From the NCBI GenBank assembly GCA_032718475.1, contig JAUCBJ010007243.1, positions 62,001 through 126,000 on the forward strand: a stretch of DNA of 64,000 nucleotides, given 5' to 3'. A model generated the notes under the pieces. The model saw only the letters and a list, made by a program, of their open reading frames with translations, was not told where the DNA came from and did not search any database. Below, piece after piece: positions 1 through 11,384 of the stretch (within the stretch, counting starts at the first letter, position 1; every line of letters starts with the position of its first letter). Position numbers and translations under genes: made by a program. The DNA comes from Nemertoderma westbladi. Taxonomy: Eukaryota; Xenacoelomorpha; Nemertodermatida; Nemertodermatidae.

Positions 1-51
1 AAAATTATTCCATAAATAAAGGCAGTTCTGCTACTACTACTACTACTAGTA

Positions 52-992
52 TCGGCATGCTGCATTGCAGCTGCATTTTTAAGAATGCTGTGCCGGCTTG
101 TCGACAAAATTGCGCCGCCACAACTCCCTATCACCCATGACATTTGATAGATCATCCGCTCTTCAAGGCCAGTGTCCTTTAAGATGCGTCTCAAGAAAGT
201 CATGGGCTCTCCACCATGCTTATTCACTCCATGAGGCTGCCACAGTACAAGATTATGCACTGGCTGGTCCTCACGGCGTAAGCAATGTCCTGCAAAGCGG
301 AGGCGATTTTGTTCTGGTGTCAAGCTTGGGGGAACCAATGAGACACCTCCAATGTTATATAGTGTCTGGTTGGAGATGTGTGCATTGTACTTGACACAAT
401 GAACCCGGCGTAGCATTCTTGTGAATGTGTCATCCAGAGATTTGGTGTCCTCAGCAGTTAGAGCCCAGCATGGACTCCCATAGAGGAGTACTGGAACTAC
501 TGCTGCTCTAAATAATCGGACCTTAAGTTTCCGATTAATTCTCGGTGACTTCCAAATCCTGGAAAGCCTATTCAAGGCTGCCCATGCCTTTCCCTTACGT
601 ATTCGAAGGTCCTCACCTGACTTCCGGATCCATGATCCCAGGTAACAGAAGTCGTCCACATGCTCAAGCATACCATCCTTTGAGCTTATGCTCATCCGAT
701 CAGAGACTTGCTGAGAACTTTCAAAGTTCTGTCAAAATTTTGGTCTTTCTGGAGTTAATAAAAAGACCAACACTAGAAGCAGCATGTTCTAATGACCTGA
801 GGAGCCGTTGGGCTCCCTCTAGTGGTTCTGAGAGTACTCCTAGGTCATCAGCAAAGTCTAGATCAGTTAGGTACTTGGCAGGATTTCCTCGACTTCTGGA
901 GCCAGTAGGTGGAGTTATTATCACCCCATCATCATTATGATGATCTAAGGACATGCGTAGAACATAGTCAACCACAATTATGAACAAGAATG
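52..992 (-). mobile_element. 5'-truncated non-LTR retrotransposon (LINE), reverse transcriptase C-terminal half
   Basis: Read on the minus strand, this encodes the C-terminal part of a LINE reverse transcriptase. The segment 721-987 carries the catalytic FADD motif (context YLTDLDFADD), followed by the thumb-like region with FCYLGSW, KVRLFRAAVVPVLLYG and TFTRMLRRVHCVKYN. Frames are broken, so it is a relic. It ends at its 3' side next to a short (CTA)n run at about 36-47, as is usual for LINEs with microsatellite tails. The same family recurs at 24143-24836, 27232-27425 and inside 36823-39143, which allows copy-by-copy comparison. The endonuclease and N-terminal RT motifs are absent. The clade is not certain. 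Confidence 0.82.
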
Positions 993-1382
993 GTGCAAGT
1001 GTTAACGGCTGCTTCCAATGAGTATCCTATATTTGTCCCTAAATGGTTTGGTAGAGGGCGTAAGGAACAAACAAATAACGCCAGTACGTTCTGTGGGGCG
1101 AGCCACGCAGTCAGGGCGAGCCTTAGCGCACAATTATAATTAGTAAATAGGGCAAAATGTAATTTCCGCCTGTCTGTCTGTAATGAAAAATTCATTCGTA
1201 AATAACTGTGGAAAAAAAAGTAATAAAAAGTTAGGGACATCCCAAAGTGGGAAGCGTTTGATGTAGTGATTGAAGTTATATGCGCCGATACAGACTTTCA
1301 GCAAAGGACTGATATCTCGAGTGACGCTTTCAAGTAGCTGTTGACCTTATTCCTGGACCAGATGGCCTTCCTACTATATTGA
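993..1382. other. Spacer without recognised gene
   Basis: No coding signal is seen. A short stretch around 1090-1125 (GGGGCGAGCCAC) recurs at about 23316-23350, so it is probably part of a dispersed repeat. Confidence 0.4.
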
Positions 1383-1384
1383 CT

Positions 1385-1990
1385 CATTTTATCGCCAAAG
1401 TAAAGGGTTACCTATGGGCAAACCAGTATCGTATGTACTGTACGTATATGTACAAACTGGAACACAATGCGTGGCAACAATAAGTTTTACCTTTGAGTTG
1501 GTACAGATTATATAGATGACACTGGGTGTATAATAAATATAAATAAAGTAGACTCTATTAAACAATCTAAATAAACTCCACACAAACATCGCCTTCACAG
1601 TAGAAACCCAGGATCAAAGGATCACTGCCCTTTTTGGACGTACTAATAGCACTGAACAAAGGGAAAATTCTAACTACTGTAAACCACAAACCAACTCATT
1701 CACATCGGATACTTAAACTTTGCATCAAACCACAACCCCGTATAAAACAAGGTGTATGTTTTCCAACCATGCCCGACACTACACACAGATTGAGTTGGAA
1801 AAAACAATACGGCTCAATGGGTACCCTTCCAGGGTTATTTACAACACAAAAAGACGCGTTAATTCGAGATTTGACAATCCTGTACCACCTCAACCTAAGG
1901 ACAGCTTGGACTTAAAAATATATAAAAATACACTCTGGACGACAGATTGGTGCAGCACGACGCAGACATTCGACACGAACAGTGGTGGGT
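1385..1990 (+). pseudogene. Penelope-like element reverse transcriptase relic
   Basis: Fragments in three different forward frames match the order of Penelope-like RT motifs. They are RQSKGLPMGKPVS (from 1393), the catalytic DYIDDT (from 1506), PFLDVLIALNKGKILTTV followed by KPTHSHRILK (from about 1628), and YKTRCMFSNHARHYTQIE ending in RLNGYPSRVI (to about 1845). At least three frameshifts separate them, so it cannot encode a working protein. A GIY-YIG endonuclease domain is not visible downstream. An alternative is a divergent member of another RT clade, but the FLDVL...KPTHS succession is characteristic of Penelope-like elements. Confidence 0.72.
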
Positions 1991-3433
1991 AAGGGCAGCA
2001 GAGACAGACGGTGCACTTTTGAGCCATACGGGCCTTGGGTTCTAATTCTAAAGCACTAAATAAACGTCTATCTGTAGAAGTAGATCATTTGAGTGTAGCA
2101 GCATTGGGGAATAGTCAAAACGTGATCTAGAAGTCGATTGTTTCTAAGTTATTGATAACTTTGAAGCGTTACTTACGAGTGTTTTACCACAGCCTGATAA
2201 GTTGACACAATGACATAAAATAATAGTAGTAATAAATAATAGCGCAGCACAGCTACACCAATTGAATGTTAAATATACTGAACTCTGGGCTCTAATGATT
2301 CCAGACAATTTAATTTTTAATTAATTAAATATTTTTATAATTTTTTTATTTTTAATTAATTTATTCGCACGACAATCTAATAAAGTGTGAAATTACACGC
2401 CGTCAAATAAATAGTTAATAAAAATAAACAATTCAATAATATAATATTTATGAAAAGAGTAATTAATATCTTAGTGTTAGTAATTGTTTCTGTCTTGAAT
2501 ATTTCGCAAATAATAAGAAAAATTAAAAATAAAAATGTTTGCGGTGACCTGCTCAATATAATGTGCTGTAACCGTGGCTACACCCCAAAATCGGTCGAAT
2601 TTGATAAATATCTGAAATGGAACGTCCCACAATTTATCATAAATTACATCTTTATAATAAATATTTTAATATTTACTTCGAATTAAAATAATAGGTAAAT
2701 GTGACGAGGAAGTTAAACCAAAGTATCTGAAGAGTAAACAAAACCAAATTGATACCCGTTAAGGCCAACTTAGTGATCTAAACACGATATTCTTTATACA
2801 ATATGAAGAAATTCAGAGCGATAAGTATTAATTAGAAGATTCTTCCAATTAAAACAGCCATAATGTCTGAATCGAGTTCTTGGTTATATATTATATACAA
2901 ATAATAGGAATATATAAGACAATAGATGTACCGGTACCAACTACACTACGTAGTAATAATAACAGCACAATCTGTACCGAAGTTACATCAATGTAAAGGT
3001 GGGAGATACAATTATTAGCGAGAATCAAGTCGATAATAATTCACAATCATAAAAAATACTCGACAAATTATTATCAACCTACATAATTTATTATACGACT
3101 AAAAACACAAACAATATAAAAATAAATTTAAAGGAAAATGTTACCATCATAGTCATAGGCTACTAAATAAACAGTTAAGTTTGTAAGAGTTGCTAATTAA
3201 TTATTATAAAAGTAATTAACTGAGCTGACGCTGAAAACACAATTACTTAATCACGTTTAATTAGTTTAACAGCAGTTGGTCTGATAGCAGGCCCCATAAT
3301 TAATATAAAGAAGAGGTTAGGTAATGAGGTAAGTAGATTAAACGTATAAATACATTTACGGTCGATAGCTAAATAATTGTTGGTATAAACATATAGTGAA
3401 CCGCGTGCTTAGGGGAAGGGGGCAGGGGGGGCA
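1991..3433. other. AT-rich non-coding DNA downstream of the ADAM10 gene
   Basis: Strongly AT-rich, with short chance ORFs only. Because the ADAM10 gene runs on the minus strand, its 3' UTR should lie in the right part of this stretch. A minus-strand AATAAA is present at 3087-3092, about 340 nt after the stop codon, and is a possible polyadenylation signal. No other element is recognised. Confidence 0.4.
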
Positions 3434-4758
3434 CTAACGTTGGTTCTCCCTTCGTCTAGATCCACGGCCCCCCTGGTGGTACTGAATCTCGCTGAGTTGG
3501 TACGGCGGGGGCGCCTCGCCCACGGGCACAGGGGTTGGGCGGGAACCGGGGTACGGGACACTGGCGAGGGACTGGTCCCGCGGGGGCACTGCCGGCTGGT
3601 AGGCGGGGTCCTGCACCAGGTAGCCCTCGTTGTAGCGATAGTCTGCGGGCTGGTGGGCGGGGGGCGGCGCCCTGGAGCGCCCACTGTGCCGGGAGTCCAG
3701 CGGGAGTGCGACGGCCTCTCGGGGTTGTCTGCGAGCCGCGTGCGTCTGCCGATACGCCTGACTGCCGCGTCGCAACGTCGTCGCAATCTCCCGGGGCAAC
3801 GTGCCCAACTGTTTAGCGGGCCGCGCGCGCGGGTTGCTAGACGGCGTGTGGACGCTGCACACCTTAATAAACAAGGCCATAAAGGCGATAACCCCGATAC
3901 ATATAAGCACCATAGCCCACCAGTAGCTGCCCATCCAGGTAAGGATACCCTGGTAGAGCTGCGGGTTGAACAGCGCGTTGGTGAGTCGACTGAGCGGCCC
4001 GTTGGCGTCGACGGGACGGCAGCGGTAGAACACGTCGCAGTATCCCCGCTGCTCGTCGCAGGCGGACCCCGGGTTCAGGTTGAGTGCGGTCCCATTCCCA
4101 CCCGGCTCCGAGTACGGCTCGCACAACGGCGACTCCTCCGGCGATCTGCAACAAACCTGACACATCCGTTCGTCGAATAACGTTGAGGTCCCGCTGGTCT
4201 CGTCTCGCGCGCACGCGCACTGCTCCTTATCAATCTTGTTGCAGATGGACAGCGAACACTCGCCTTTATCGCAGAGCATCGTGCCGTCCGCGCATTCGGA
4301 CATGTCCGCTTTGGCGGCTGGAACCGGACAGGCTGCGGAGGTCCCGTTACAGACGACCTTCTCGTGGCAGTCCCCGGCCTCCATACACACGGTGTTCTGC
4401 TCGGGATCCCCCGTATGCGGCACGAACACGCAGCCATCATTGGCGCAGCAATGGCCCTGACTCGGGTCGCATTCAACCCCCGCCCTCTGCATTAGACGAC
4501 ATCGCTTGTCCGTGTCGCTGTCGTCCGCGGGATGGCAGCACAGCATCTCGCATTCGTCGTCGCCTTTGAACCCGCAGTCGCACTCCTCGTCGGCCTCCCG
4601 TATTTTGTTGCCACATATCGCTCGCTTCGAGTCCACCAAACATTTGTTCTTCACCGGGTTCTTTAGTATAACGCTAATGTTTCCAATAGAACACGCGGAG
4701 AATTGGTCGTTGTTAGGGAATGTAGAAGTGGTTGCCGAGTCGTACATAATAAATTTTC
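3434..4758 (-). CDS. ADAM10: ADAM10/Kuzbanian-type metalloprotease, exon 2 (Met-turn, disintegrin, Cys-rich, TM, tail)
   Basis: The second coding exon supplies residues 429-869 of the joined protein. The acceptor is TTTTCCAG just before 4758 (minus strand), and the phase matches exon 1, giving LGG-KFIMYD. Domains in order: Met-turn methionine 433, disintegrin region from about 477 (ICGNKIREADEECDCGF), and cysteine-rich region ending in CDVFYRCRPVDANGPLSRL. A membrane segment follows at about 707-729, then the ADAM10-type juxtamembrane KVCSVHTPSSNP. The cytoplasmic tail is about 140 residues, proline- and arginine-rich, with a PPPY motif at about 845-848. Known ADAM10 sheddases cut Notch, its ligands and other surface proteins. 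This tail is much longer than in vertebrate ADAM10 (about 55 residues), as I recall it. The coding sequence is clearly more GC-rich than its surroundings. Stop codon TAG at 3434-3436. Confidence 0.95.
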
Positions 4759-5888
4759 CTGGAAAATAAAAATAATGGCTGTGGAATGGAAAGAAGCGAT
4801 ACCGGTATATAAATGAGCAGTGATGTTTACAGTTTATAATAAATAGTTTTATAAAATCACATTACCGATAACTATATATTGAATGATACACCCCCCAGAA
4901 AAAAGGATATTCCAGTAAAAAGAGTACCGGTTATGCTTACTTATATAACGGTGGGTACATGGGAATGGCAACATGGTAATTAAAAATAAGTAGTACAAAT
5001 AAAATGTTAAAAGTTTAGTAAGAAGTAAGCAGTGTGACTACCGGTACTGGTACTGGGAGTTTGTGGAGGAAACCATTTGATGTTAGACGAGCTATCACAT
5101 CTAGCGATTCCTCTGTCCAAGAGTACAAGAAGATTCCATGTCTCATGAGAATGGTGAAGGGCATTTACCTAGTGAGATCGTAACCGATACCCAGATCGCA
5201 ATATCTTACACTATATTGAATATATAAATGATTGATTTTATTAGCAGGATTAAACATTTTTATAAATTTCCCTGACTAGTTATAGTCAATTTCCCCTGTT
5301 CTATTTCATATAAAAAGTGTTCCGAGATTATAATGCGAAACTGGGGACCAATAATTAGATAATTAGACTTGTAATAGATTCAATAATATTGTGTCCCTGA
5401 ATGGAGTCAAAAACAGTGAGATGGTGTGAAATATATTATCGACAGCGACTCTCAAAATGCACTAACAACACTATTTGTATTATGTGTAACCATTAATACT
5501 GGTATGCAACCTGTCATCTCGAACTCGATCACATATGTACTCTACAGTACATGCCCAGACTATTCCAGTATTCCCATACTAAACAGTTTTGTAAACTGTT
5601 CAGTCTTTGTAAACTTTTTTGCACTTTGTTTGCATGGTAGATGGTACGTTAATCCAAACTTGATAGCGAATACCAATACGCATTGAAAATAATACAATTA
5701 AAATTCAATTAAAAAATGGCAATAATTTTAAATGCGTAGTAAACAAAATTCAGGATCGCGGCATTACAAATGCTTTCACCATGAAGTTGTTAGGGTTATT
5801 AATAATTTTATTTAAAACCGGTATATATTATATTACATTTTTGAAGTAATAATAACATAATAAATAAAAGATAGACTAGCCGACTAAC
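4759..5888 (-). other. ADAM10: Intron of the ADAM10-type gene
   Basis: This phase-1 intron of 1130 bp has donor GTTAGT at 5888 downward and acceptor CCAG at 4762-4759. It splits the catalytic domain between the zinc-binding HExxH segment and the Met-turn. It is AT-rich and holds no recognisable gene. Small ORFs such as 5426-5686 have no family features and are taken as chance. Confidence 0.85.
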
Positions 5889-7173
5889 CTCCTAGAGAGT
5901 CGTCGGGTCTACATTGCAGCGGGTAATCGTGCGGACTCCCAAGGTTGTGTCCCAACTCATGTGCGAAGGTAATCTGGGAGCTGCGCGGGGGGACCGGCTT
6001 TCCGTAGTTCAACGTTGTAACGATCCCCGTGTTCAAGGACTGACCCACCGGGGCCGATATAAACATCGAGTGTTTCTCGCAGACGCCGCCCTTAGCGCCT
6101 TCCATGGCGACCCAAGCGAGGCCGAGGACTCCGTTGTCAAAGTCGCGATGGGTGAACACGAAGGCCAGGCAGTAAGCGTCGTGATTCTCCTCGGATAGGA
6201 GACTCAGCATCTTGGAGATGCCGATTTTATCGCCTCGGTATGGGTTACTCGGGTCGTGTTTGTCGGCAGTCGTGTTGACGACGATGCGTTTAATAGCGAA
6301 ACCGATCCCCTGGATGCCGTTGAAGTTAGTGTCCTCAAAGATATCGTTGACAGCACCGACCATCGTGGTGACCTTGTGAAGGACGCTGTCTTCGTTCCTA
6401 TCGTTCGCCTCAAAGAATAGATGGTCAGTCTGTATGTAAAGGACACATGTGTTCTTTTCAGGAACATTTCGTTTAGCTCGGGACTTTCCATGTTTAATGT
6501 TTTTATCGCTATTGGCTGTCTTAGAATATTTATGGGAAGGCCTTCCGGGTCTCGATGCGCCAGTTGGACCTACCGGTACACCATCTAACTGAATCCTATG
6601 CATCCAGTCCAATGTCTCCTTATCAATACCGCAACCAGCACCCCTACCACGAAAATCTAAAGGAAATTCAATATCCGATTCCTTATAAATAACGGAATGA
6701 AATGAAACGTTTTTTCTAGGAAAATAACGATCCGCCAGTTCGATGTGGTAGCTTTCCGTGGGTGTTGAAATTCTTCCTTCGAATCTTCCGTCTATCACCG
6801 AGCCGAATATTCTGCTACTGTTGGGCATATCATCGAGATATCCAACGTAAGAAAAATCGGAAATCCGTCGGGACTTTTGGCCGCTAACCTGAAGCGTTGC
6901 CCCATCGGCGAATACACCACCGGGGCGGGTTAGGCGGATAGCGAAGGGTTTGTTATGGGCGCGGAATTGAACTGTTATCTCGGGTTGAGACGCGAGATGG
7001 TTAGTAGATCGTCGGGTTAGCATATGCTGCGTGTGGAGGGAGGAGGTGTCGTAGTGTATGCCTTCAAAATTGCGAATATAATGAGAAAGCCGATCACATA
7101 TAACAGGGTTAATTAAAGATGAAATCAACGAAATTAAGCAAACGCATAACATGATTATGTTTTTAAATATCAT
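5889..7173 (-). CDS. ADAM10: ADAM10/Kuzbanian-type metalloprotease, exon 1 (signal peptide, prodomain, catalytic domain)
   Basis: Encodes residues 1-428 plus one nucleotide. The ATG at 7173-7171 is preceded in frame by TGA at 7188-7186, and it opens a hydrophobic signal peptide (about 1-26, ending VIC). The prodomain runs to a furin-type site RAKR at 232-235. Its Cys181 (GRGAGCGID) is a candidate cysteine switch. The metalloprotease domain begins with EKNTCVLYIQTDHLFF and contains NTTADKHDP, DFDNGVLGLAWV and the zinc site HELGHNLGSPH at 405-415 (His405, Glu406, His409, His415), all typical of ADAM10. All catalytic residues are present and no frameshift is seen, so the gene looks functional. 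Family knowledge places it as a type I membrane sheddase, including Notch S2 cleavage. Orthology to ADAM10 rather than another ADAM rests on these motifs. Confidence 0.95.
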
Positions 7174-9421
7174 GATGATATCCAGTCAGAGTCAGTCGGA
7201 CCAACAAAAGTTAAATTGATCACAACAAATATTTATATAAATAATCTGATTGTGAGGTTTGTTTGTACCGGTATGTGTGATCTGTGTAGGCTCATCCTGC
7301 TATCTGAATAAAGTGTATACCAGTATATAATTATTAGAGGTATTCTTATTAATAAAGGTTAAAACAACAAGAAAGAACAATTGCAGTACGGTTCCGGTAT
7401 TGTCTATTTCAGTACCTACCACCTACAGACCTACCTATTTACTCTTCATCTCAATGTGATTGAAATAAAATTAATGTACCGATTAAAACACAAGGCAGGC
7501 TCGTAGGTCAGGTCAGGTCTAGGCCTATTCCGTTTATATTTATTTGACTAATTAAAACCGCATGGCGCGTTTTGGTAGGCGTAATGACTACGTATTATGA
7601 TATTTTTTTTCAATTTAGGCGATTATATTAATTTTATTGCTCGGTCAGTCGGTAGAGGAGAGACATCGGAGCTCCGTCTCCGTATCGGCACGGCTAGATA
7701 CAGCGATACAGGGGACTCCCCTGATTCTTTCACATTCAGGAATCAGTGCTCTATCCTGCTATCATGAATCCGTACCAGTCAGCCAGTGATAAACTACAGA
7801 ACCCCTCTCCCCCTGCACCCTGTCCCCTGCCAAAATTTTTTTTTTAGAACACTCCTAAAATTTTAACAGGCATTGTTTAACCTATATAGTGACCAACGTG
7901 GAAAAATTACTTTCAATATATTGCTATTCCAGTTTTATTCCAGTTTTGCGCAGCACGGAACAAACTAAAGAGTTTTTATAATGTTTGTAAAAATTTTAAT
8001 TTTAAAATGTGATACATTTTATTGCCAACAGCAGAACAGTAACCTGTAAAACATATTATTGCTGTATTGCCGAAACGAAACCCAAACGGCAAACGGTATC
8101 AATATTAGAATAGGCCTATCGTTTATTGTTTTGGTCAGAAAATTCCATAAGTCCGCCAGTCCGCCTGTGCAACCTGTCAGCCTGTTCCGAACAGGTTTTA
8201 CCGTTGCCAGCTCTGGCTCTACTGGCATCCTCAATAGCAAACTGGCATTTTCAGACGCAATCTAGAGTAATGTTTGAGTCATCATCTATATTCTGTTTCA
8301 CTTTCAATTATCAATAATCACTTTTAGATGCTATTTTAACTGTTCAAAATATCACAATTCCCGATAGGGAGAGGGTTGTAAATAGTGGTAAATGAAAAAT
8401 ATCACATCTCCCGATTGGGAAAGGAAATCAAATAAGCCTCTAATAAGACAAAATCAAATAAACATATCTTCTCAACGATTTAATAGAAGAATTAAGTACT
8501 ATATATCAGTATATATGGCAGTATGGAGGCCAATTAACAGAATTGTCATTCGCAGTGCAGCCTCATATAGTTATGGTTCAAAACACTGCAATGCTTTTCA
8601 CGAGGCATTATGTTAGCAAACGCATACCTGGTATCAGTGTAAATTATAATTAATGTCTGAATGTAACTTTATAATGTAAAATTGGTGATGCTCTCTATAC
8701 AATAGTTCAAACCAGAATAAGGTACAGGTCCAGTAGTTTATTTTGGTCGAAATATTTCTACCAAAACATGCGATTACAAATAGGTACCACCGTGGTGTGA
8801 TGATTGCATTGAATTCACATCTCTTGTACCGGTATTGCGTGGGTCCTGGGTTCGATCCTTGTATGGGCCAGGCAGTTTTCGCTTCGGGACGAATGCTTTG
8901 AACAGTTGAACGGACTAGCCATGGCAGCATGGGACAGGGCGCATCTCTGCATACTTAGTGGTAGAAAATGAGTACTGGAGCTTGTTCTGTGAGGACTGCA
9001 CTGTCAGACTGTGGCCTGGAAATAAGTCCTCAGACAGTCAGACTATGTGCGTAATCCTTGGCCTAACGGTCGCAGAAAATTCACTTTTACTTACTTTTAC
9101 ATCATATATCTTTCACATCATCGCACGATATAGGTCTGTAGGTGCTATTTAAGCTTAAGGGGAGGGGGGATACCCTACCCCCCCTATTGTTTCTTTATTT
9201 CACCTAGAGCAGAATTCAATGAGGATTACAAATCTGAAAACCGCTTAGTGAGACCTCTTTCAGTTCTCGAGTTGTCACTGTTTTTCCGTGTGACGGTCCG
9301 TCCGTCAAATTGTAAGAAAGACAGAATACCGACAGACAGACAGATAGACTAGATTCCACAAAAAATTTAAACTGATATCTGGATATCGGAAATGAAATCA
9401 GCGACCCCGAAAACCCCCATA
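7174..9421. other. Upstream and intergenic region of ADAM10; no gene seen
   Basis: Presumably contains the 5' UTR and promoter of the minus-strand ADAM10 gene, but no motif allows a start-site call. A less AT-rich part at about 7640-7840 with CpGs is the best promoter candidate by position only. A GGTTCGATCC word at about 8847-8856 resembles a pol III B box and may mark a degraded tRNA-derived SINE, but a convincing A box is not visible. Confidence 0.35.
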
Positions 9422-10350
9422 CAGTAGGGAACATACCCTTAAATAAGCTCCAAAACTGGGTTCTTATTTAGGCCTAAGGAAAATGGCTCTTATTTAGGGG
9501 TTTTTGGCCCTTTTTTGGATATTTTTTCGATATAATATGCAATAACTTGTTTCAGGAAAAAATACCGCATAATTTTATTTCACAATGTAAAAGTTTGGTC
9601 TTTCTTGAACATAATGCAAAAAACCAGAAAACATTTCACCATCCGGTTTTTTTTCTACAAGCGTTTTAAAATTGCATCAAAAATACGACCAGTTCCTAAA
9701 TAAGGGGGATTTTTTAAATTTACCTTATTTAAGATATCGAAATTGTACACATAAATACTAAAAGTCCCTAAATAAGAACTTTTTGACCTGGGTTTCTTAT
9801 TTAGGAATACCGGTACAATTGTATTCCAAAATCTGCACACTCCTTAAATAAATTAAATATTCCTTATTCATTACAGCACAGCTGTACAGTACCGGTCAGC
9901 CGGTAGGTGTTACACTTCTTTCATAATTCTTTGATTTATGTCATTCTGTAGGCCTATATTGCTAATTGTTGGGTTAAGAAGGACAATGGTTGCACTGCAC
10001 TCTATAAATCCTCTATAGAATATCGTATCATAATGAAGTTGCTAGCACTGGCATTCTTACCTCATATGGAGGTATAGAATATCCCATTGATATTCAAAAG
10101 AATAGTCCATCGCCCATCTGAGCGCACAGACATTGTCACGTATTTCGATATGAGACATGACATGACTCAAGTAACTGGGTATCACCGCACAGTTTCGAAA
10201 AACTAACTTGTGTCCTGCATTTCCTCTTCTGCTCTGCGTTACGCCCCACTTAGATGGATTATCCACAATGTTGTACTTGAAAGGCGTGAAAAAACCAATG
10301 TCAATGTCATGTCAATAGGCACAGAGATGGTTCGGTCGGGCAGCTGATAG

Positions 10351-10938
10351 CCCGTATGCTAAGTGATTTTTTTGTGCGCCGAACGCGACGCGGCGCAGAA
10401 AAAAATGTGCGCCTGCGCAGTCGAAAACAGAGCAAAATCCGCGTGCGCAGCAGAAAAACTGCGCGAGATTGGCGCGCGCAGCAGAAATTCTGCGCAAGAT
10501 TGGCGCGCACAGCAGAAATACTGCGCGAAATCTCCTACCACGTACCTGCCTGCCTACTGCTGTACTGGCCTAAAGCACACCAAGCAGCCAAGTAGCAAGT
10601 AGGAGGCTTATTATTTCAGTATTTCTTACAGTCTTATCTGTATTGTCATTACCCTGTTACCGGTAGTCGGCAGACTGCCAGGGGTAGCGGGTAGGTACTT
10701 ACAGGTGTAAGTAGGTACTACTTACAGACTTATGACTTACCGGTACTGACTTAGTGCTGTAGTGCTGTAATGCAAGTCTGAGCCGTGCTATCAATTTTCT
10801 GCGCCTGCGCCTATCGCGCCGCGCTCTAAATTTTCTGCACCTGCGCGCTGCGCTCTCAATTTTCTGCGCCTGCTCCAAATTCTGGAAAAAATTGTGCGCC
10901 GAACGCGTTCGGCGTACATGCCCTACTTAGCAGAATGG
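10351..10938. mobile_element. Short TIR element (MITE) inserted in transposon copy 1, 8-bp target duplication
   Basis: Flanked by GCTGATAG at 10343-10350 and 10939-10946. The matching empty site with a single GCTGATAG is present in copy 2 (about 15842-15849). The ends are imperfect inverted repeats sharing TGCTAAGT (CCCGTATGCTAAGTGA at left, the complement of ACTTAGCAGAATGG at right). The 588-bp interior is CpG-rich, with repeated GTGCGCCGAACGCG and GCAGAAA(T/C)TCTGCGC-like words on both strands. An 8-bp duplication is typical of hAT elements. No coding capacity; open frames here are by-products of the repeats. Confidence 0.8.
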
Positions 10939-11384
10939 GCTGATAGACGTTATGAAGGTTAAAGATGATGACTGGATGACGTTTTTGCTCAACTGGCTCA
11001 GGCAGCAGTGGGACACGTTCGTGGGACCTTTGCGTTGCGCAGCATGAAGTGAGCAAAGCCTTAGCTAGCCCTAGCTGATAGGGGCCCCATTAACGTGTTA
11101 TCTTTCGTTAGTCAGAGGTCGTTCAACACAATACTCGTCTACTTAATTTGCCTCATTGCGTTCGTTTGTTTTTTACCAAACTTCAGATTATTTCTAATCT
11201 TTTGACAGAGTACATACATACCAAGTTTCGTTTAATTTCATCAAGGAATGACCGAGCAGCCGAGTTATTAGCGATAAAAAATTTACGACGACGTCGACAA
11301 CAGACAACTCGTTAATGGCACCCATCTGCTAAGGTTTCGCTCACTTGAACATGCCTCTCCCCCACATTCAATCCGGTTCGACGC

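Noticed and set aside
2450-2686. 78-codon AT-rich ORF
   Set aside because: Lys/Ile/Asn-rich chance frame in AT-rich DNA, no motif.
3440-4569. Plus-strand and alternative minus-strand ORFs over ADAM10 exon 2
   Set aside because: Shadows of a GC-rich coding exon; only the 3434-4758 minus frame has family motifs.
10307-10602. Cluster of 60-79-codon Ala/Arg/Cys-rich ORFs on both strands
   Set aside because: They lie in the CpG-rich inner repeats of a MITE and overlap in all frames.
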